A stretch of 64,000 nucleotides of DNA from Microcebus murinus (Eukaryota > Chordata > Mammalia > Primates > Cheirogaleidae): contig NC_134124.1 in NCBI RefSeq assembly GCF_040939455.1, positions 28,657,138 to 28,721,137 on the forward strand, read 5' to 3'. How positions within the stretch are numbered: position 1 is the first letter of the stretch; each line of letters begins with the position of its first letter. Positions 60,106 to 64,000 of the stretch are shown in pieces. Made by a program: the position numbers and the translations under genes. The notes below the pieces were generated by a model that worked only from the letters and a program-made list of their open reading frames with translations, ran no database searches and had not been told where the DNA came from.

Positions 60106-62504
60106 TAATTGCCATTTCAATTGTATTTGAACTCTTCTTTTCCTCTGATAGGAAAATGTTTCTTACACTCTTTGCCTTCACTCATTTACATGCCTGGCAA
60201 GTGTTTGTTTGCATCCTTAATCTGTTCTTCTCAACCTCCTTCCATTCCAGGCACCAAGTAAAAAGAGGATGCATACATTAAACTTCACTTTGCCCTGACA
60301 TATTATAATCAAATGCCCAAACCTTCTGACTAGACTTGCTGTTTGATCTTTAACTTCAATGCTGTCCTTTGTATACTCATACTCAGTCCTGGAAATTCCT
60401 GATGTGGAATTGCCATTTTGGATGTATGTGATTTTCCTCATAAATGCTTTTTTCTTCCTTATTAGTCAATATAATTTTCATTGTTATAATGCCAGAATGT
60501 TTTGAAAGCTTAGTTTATATGCCCCATGTTTGGTACCATTTTCATTATTCATTCCAAGAAATTCATCTAAATTACAATTTTAGTAATAAGGCTTTTGCTT
60601 TATTAAGGATAGGAAACTTTTAGAGACTGATTTATAGTTGAACAAAGCTAAAAGACTGAATAAAATGAAAAAGCATATGATAAGCCTTTTTTAAAAAGAT
60701 TGTTCGGTATATTTAATAAAATGCTGCTATAATTTTCTCAATAAATGTAGAAAGAATATTGGGGCATCTCACATCATTAAAGTCACATGTGTCTATTAAG
60801 CCTTCTCATTTAATTGAGGTTTAAAACCATGCAGCAATTGTAAATTTTAAGAGCCTGGAAAGGATTTTTTTTTTTAACAATTAACCATGCATCTTCTTTT
60901 AAGGGAAAAACCATTAAATACTTTTTTATGACTTTCTACTTTGCTTTTTTGTTTTAATTTTACTCTCCAGTGGGCCACGTCCTACAATCAGTGCTAGGAG
61001 GGGAAGAGGGATAAGGATTAAAAAGAAAGGATTAGAGGGAGGTGTGTGAAAAAACAGAGGATGAATGATGTGTTTCCCTTGAATATTTTATTTTCTTAAT
61101 TGAAAAAAATGCTTAGGGCCCAGGGACACCAGCCATTAAATCATTTTTTTCGTATGTATAAAGCAGATCAATGAACCTGTTTGTTTATTCCTAAAACTAT
61201 TCAGACTGCTGTGTGGAGGAATAACTGAAAACATCTAATTCATTCACCTTCTATAAGAACCTCAGTACAAAGGGAAATATACAAGACACCAAGCTCAATA
61301 CGATCTTCTTAGAAGCCAGAAAGAAAAAAAAATGGAGGACTTAGTTTTTTCAAGTAGAAAAGGAGGAACTAAATTTGTAAAGAAAGTTCTTAGGATATAC
61401 AAAATCATCAGTAAGTACCGGTAATTAGCTTATAGGAAATAAGGTACCTCCGCCCTGATTTTTTTTTCTTTTGCTCTCTCTTTTCACTCTCTCTCCCCCT
61501 ACCCCCAGCAAGCACACTCCACAATATACAACATACTCTACTCTCAGAAGAAATTTTTTCCTTTTTTTTTTTTTTTTTTTTTTTTGCTTTCACAAAAGCT
61601 GAGACATTATCTCAGTGAGTTGAGAGGTTTTCCCAACAGATGTATTATGACAGTCTGCTGTCAGGCTTATGATTGCAACAATTAGTTTAATAATTTTATA
61701 ACCAAAAGAAAAACTGCCACATTTACAACTTATATCTTCTTATTCTTGTATCTTTATACATCTTGTATATACATTCTCAGATCTTGAATTTCCAGTGAGA
61801 ATATTTTATTAACAACTTCTGGATTTTATATTTAGATGTCTTGAAAAATACTTGAAATGCATACCTTGATGGATGCATGTATATACATATCTTGACTTTT
61901 TATGAAGAGCTCTTTACCTCCTCAACTTTTAAATCCATTTTTTGCTACCTAGTTGAACAAATTTAATAATGCACTCCAGCTTACTCAAATTCATGTCACT
62001 GCTAACACTTGAAAAAAAATGATGATCTCTAATTTATTAGCCTTAGTTTATAGCTAAAAATAAATTATTCTCTCTATACAATGAGAATATATTAAAAGGA
62101 ATGATTATATCCATATCTTTAATTACTTAAAAATAAAATGACTTTTTTCCTTCTTTTTACAAAAGAGCATGTCATGAGATAACTTGTATTAAAATTCCTC
62201 TTAATGTTTGATTAAAATATATACATTGCATTTGACATAGGTGAAATATTTAAAAGATAGATTCAATTTATAAGAAAAACAACTACTGACATATGGGCTT
62301 TAGAGGCGAGTTACTAATTTTACCATTCTTATATTGACTGAATTTTGAAAGAAGCCTCCTTCTGAAATGTCACTCTACTCAATTTGAAAAATATATATCA
62401 TTTCATTGTCCTTAAAACGAGAAAGGACTTGAGGCCATGACTCGTGTGGTATGCAGATCATATCAGTTTGGAGAATCCTAGTTACAACTCGATAATTTGT
62501 CCAA
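60106..62504. other. Unassigned DNA
   Basis: No gene. Contains a 23-nt poly-T at about 61563-61585 with no SINE body beside it, and a more balanced patch near 60970-61070 ('gggccacgtcctacaatcag'). Confidence 0.45.
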
Positions 62505-63000
62505 GTTGCTTCATTCATTCATTAAATACATGCCATTATACTGGTGATACAACTAAGAAAATGGGCAAAACCCTGGCTCTCATATAGTTTATGTTTTATT
62601 CCAAGAGTCACAAAATAAAAACATAAAAATAATCATTACAGGTTGTGATAACCGCCGTGAAGGAAATAAATATGGTGCTGTGAGAATGGAGGGAAAGGAT
62701 TTAAGGTAGGGAGAGGAGGCATCTCTGAGAAAATAACATTTAAGCTAAGCTAAGACATGAATAGTGAGGAGGAACCAGATGTAGAAAAAGTCTTTCCTAC
62801 AGAAGAAACAGAGGGCAAAATTTCTAGATGGAAAAAAGTTAGACTATTTTAAGCACTGACAGAGGCTGATGTGGCTAAAAAGCCAAGTGGCAGAGGTGTG
62901 TGAAACTGTCGGTCAACTGGGAGAAAGGGTCCCAGTGCTAGATTTTGCATTCCTTTGACCATGTTAAGAAGTTTAATTTTTAATGTTGGTTAATACATTT
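62505..63000 (-). repeat. L2 LINE 3' portion, reverse, long copy
   Basis: 'cattcattcattaaatacat', 'aaaaccctggctctcatata', 'gagaggaggcatctctgaga', 'gctgatgtggctaaaaagcc' and 'gcattcctttgaccatgtta' follow reverse L2 across nearly 500 bp. Confidence 0.8.
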
Positions 63001-63874
63001 GTATATTATGCTAAGAAGAAGATACTATATGAAGCATGGCAAGAGTGAAGGGATATTAGTCTAGCTTACATAGGGAGAAAAAAATCATTCACAAAAAACC
63101 TATTTTAGTCATTGCCAGAAATCTTTATGGTTAGAAATAAACTGTAAAATTACAAACATAATCCATATTTTTTTAAAGCTTATAAGATTGGCCACACACA
63201 ATCATATTGCTAGGTTTTCAGAACACTCAATAAAAGTTCACCTTCAGTGAAAAAGCATAGGAAATATGGCCAACTTATTTAACCTGAGTAGAAATCTAAT
63301 GGTGTTTCCCCCATCATATTGCAATGTGTAAGTTAATTTTATATTTTGGACACTTTAAAAATGCTTTAGAAGGAAATATTTGAAAAATATGTCATCAGGT
63401 AGAATATAACCTAACAATAATATCTCTCTGAAAGAAAAAAATAAAGATTCTACCATAAATTCTTTCATAAATTATTTAAAAGTCATACATGTCACATAAA
63501 TCTTGAAAACACTCAGAAATAAACTTCATGCACTTATTATACAAAGTTTTTTGGGCTCTTATAATATTATTAATCCCTGGAGTTTAATTCTTTCTGTTCA
63601 TCCAGATGTTATAAAAAAATTAAATATACTTTTAGCAATTTATTGAAAATAAACAGAATTATTGCTGCCATTTTCTCCAAATATGTAAAGATAATTTTAG
63701 ATTGAAAGCATGTGAGTGTATATTTGTTGATTTAAATCTATTATTTATGTCAGGCATTTGGAAATAATAGATTATATGTACTGTATAACAATGAGAACAT
63801 CAAAGTAAATAGAATGAAATTTCTTTATAATGGGTCTAGGAAAAGAGAACTAAATTATATTTAAAAAAGATAGT
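63001..63874. other. Unassigned AT-rich DNA
   Basis: No gene or named repeat. Confidence 0.45.
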
Positions 63875-64000
63875 TCCTAGCTCTCTGGGAGGCCGAGGCG
63901 GGCGGATTGCTCGAGGTCAGGAGTTCGAAACCAGCCTGAGCAAGAGTGAGACCCCGTCTCTACTATAAATAGAAAAAAATTAATTGGCCAACTAATATAT
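63875..64000 (+). mobile_element. Alu, 5'-truncated, strepsirrhine type, cut by the window edge
   Basis: Begins inside the left monomer ('tcctagctctctgggaggcc') without the usual first 30 or so bases. It continues 'gaggtcaggagttcgaaacc' and ends at the lineage-specific linker 'ttaattggccaactaatata'. CpGs are well kept, so it is young. The rest lies outside the window. Confidence 0.97.

Noticed and set aside
61563..61593. Poly-T run as the tail of a reverse SINE
   Set aside because: The sequence to its right shows no Alu, tRNA-derived or 7SL-like body and no target duplication was found.

Overview
This window is vertebrate nuclear DNA, almost certainly from a strepsirrhine primate and most likely a lemur. 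It is AT-rich and CpG-poor, with no operon-like packing. It carries dimeric Alu SINEs (12069-12409, 42448-42769, 63875-64000). All three share an extra linker segment containing an attaattggccaacta-like stretch, which anthropoid Alus lack and which I recognise from lemur Alus. MIR, L2, old L1, hAT, Tigger/mariner and MaLR copies fill in the usual mammalian background. The species call is inference from the Alu and L1 types.

I find no protein-coding gene, structural RNA gene, CRISPR array or prokaryotic feature. The longest reading frames are about 130 codons or less. They fall in microsatellites, transposon remains or anonymous AT-rich DNA, without convincing splice structure or recognisable domains. 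The window reads as intergenic or deep-intronic sequence. The only weak coding candidate is a 71-codon antisense frame ending in a hydrophobic segment (about 4277-4489).

Layout: 1-2750 is unassigned AT-rich DNA. 2757-4256 is a run of reverse L2 and MIR fragments. 5990-7245 holds a 147-bp pyrimidine tract, a hAT MITE, a MIR and an L1 tail. 8965-9720 is CpG-enriched, non-repetitive and a possible regulatory element, followed by a MER5A copy. 12061-12420 is a young Alu with target-site duplications. 15795-18490 contains L2 pieces and a twin-primed (inverted) L1. 19000-20340 is an old L1. 22085-24575 is an L1 tail plus a decayed MaLR element, with a 131-bp mariner MITE inside it. 24590-26740 is L2/MIR. 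29500-29760 is a MIR carrying a tiny retroposed insert. 31957-32031 is a cluster of interleaved inverted repeats. 34600-35022 is MER5A split by MER1. 35880-36445 is the 5' part of an L1. 36700-36990 is a MIR split by L2. 38440-41560 is old L1. 42231-42330 is a 50-bp tandem duplication next to the second Alu. 43105-43236 and 52881-52940 are (TG)n(AG)n arrays. 44815-54690 holds scattered MIR, L2 and MER5 copies. 59390-60105 is a complete Tigger-type element. 62505-63000 is L2, and a 5'-truncated Alu runs off the right edge.

There are no genes to connect functionally. The value of the window lies in its record of nested transposition (L2 in MIR twice, MER1 in MER5A, mariner in MaLR, a micro-retroposon in MIR) and in a few non-repetitive patches that could be conserved regulatory DNA. 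Family names come from recognition of consensus-like stretches by eye, not from a database run, so edges of old repeats are approximate, usually to within 10-50 bp.
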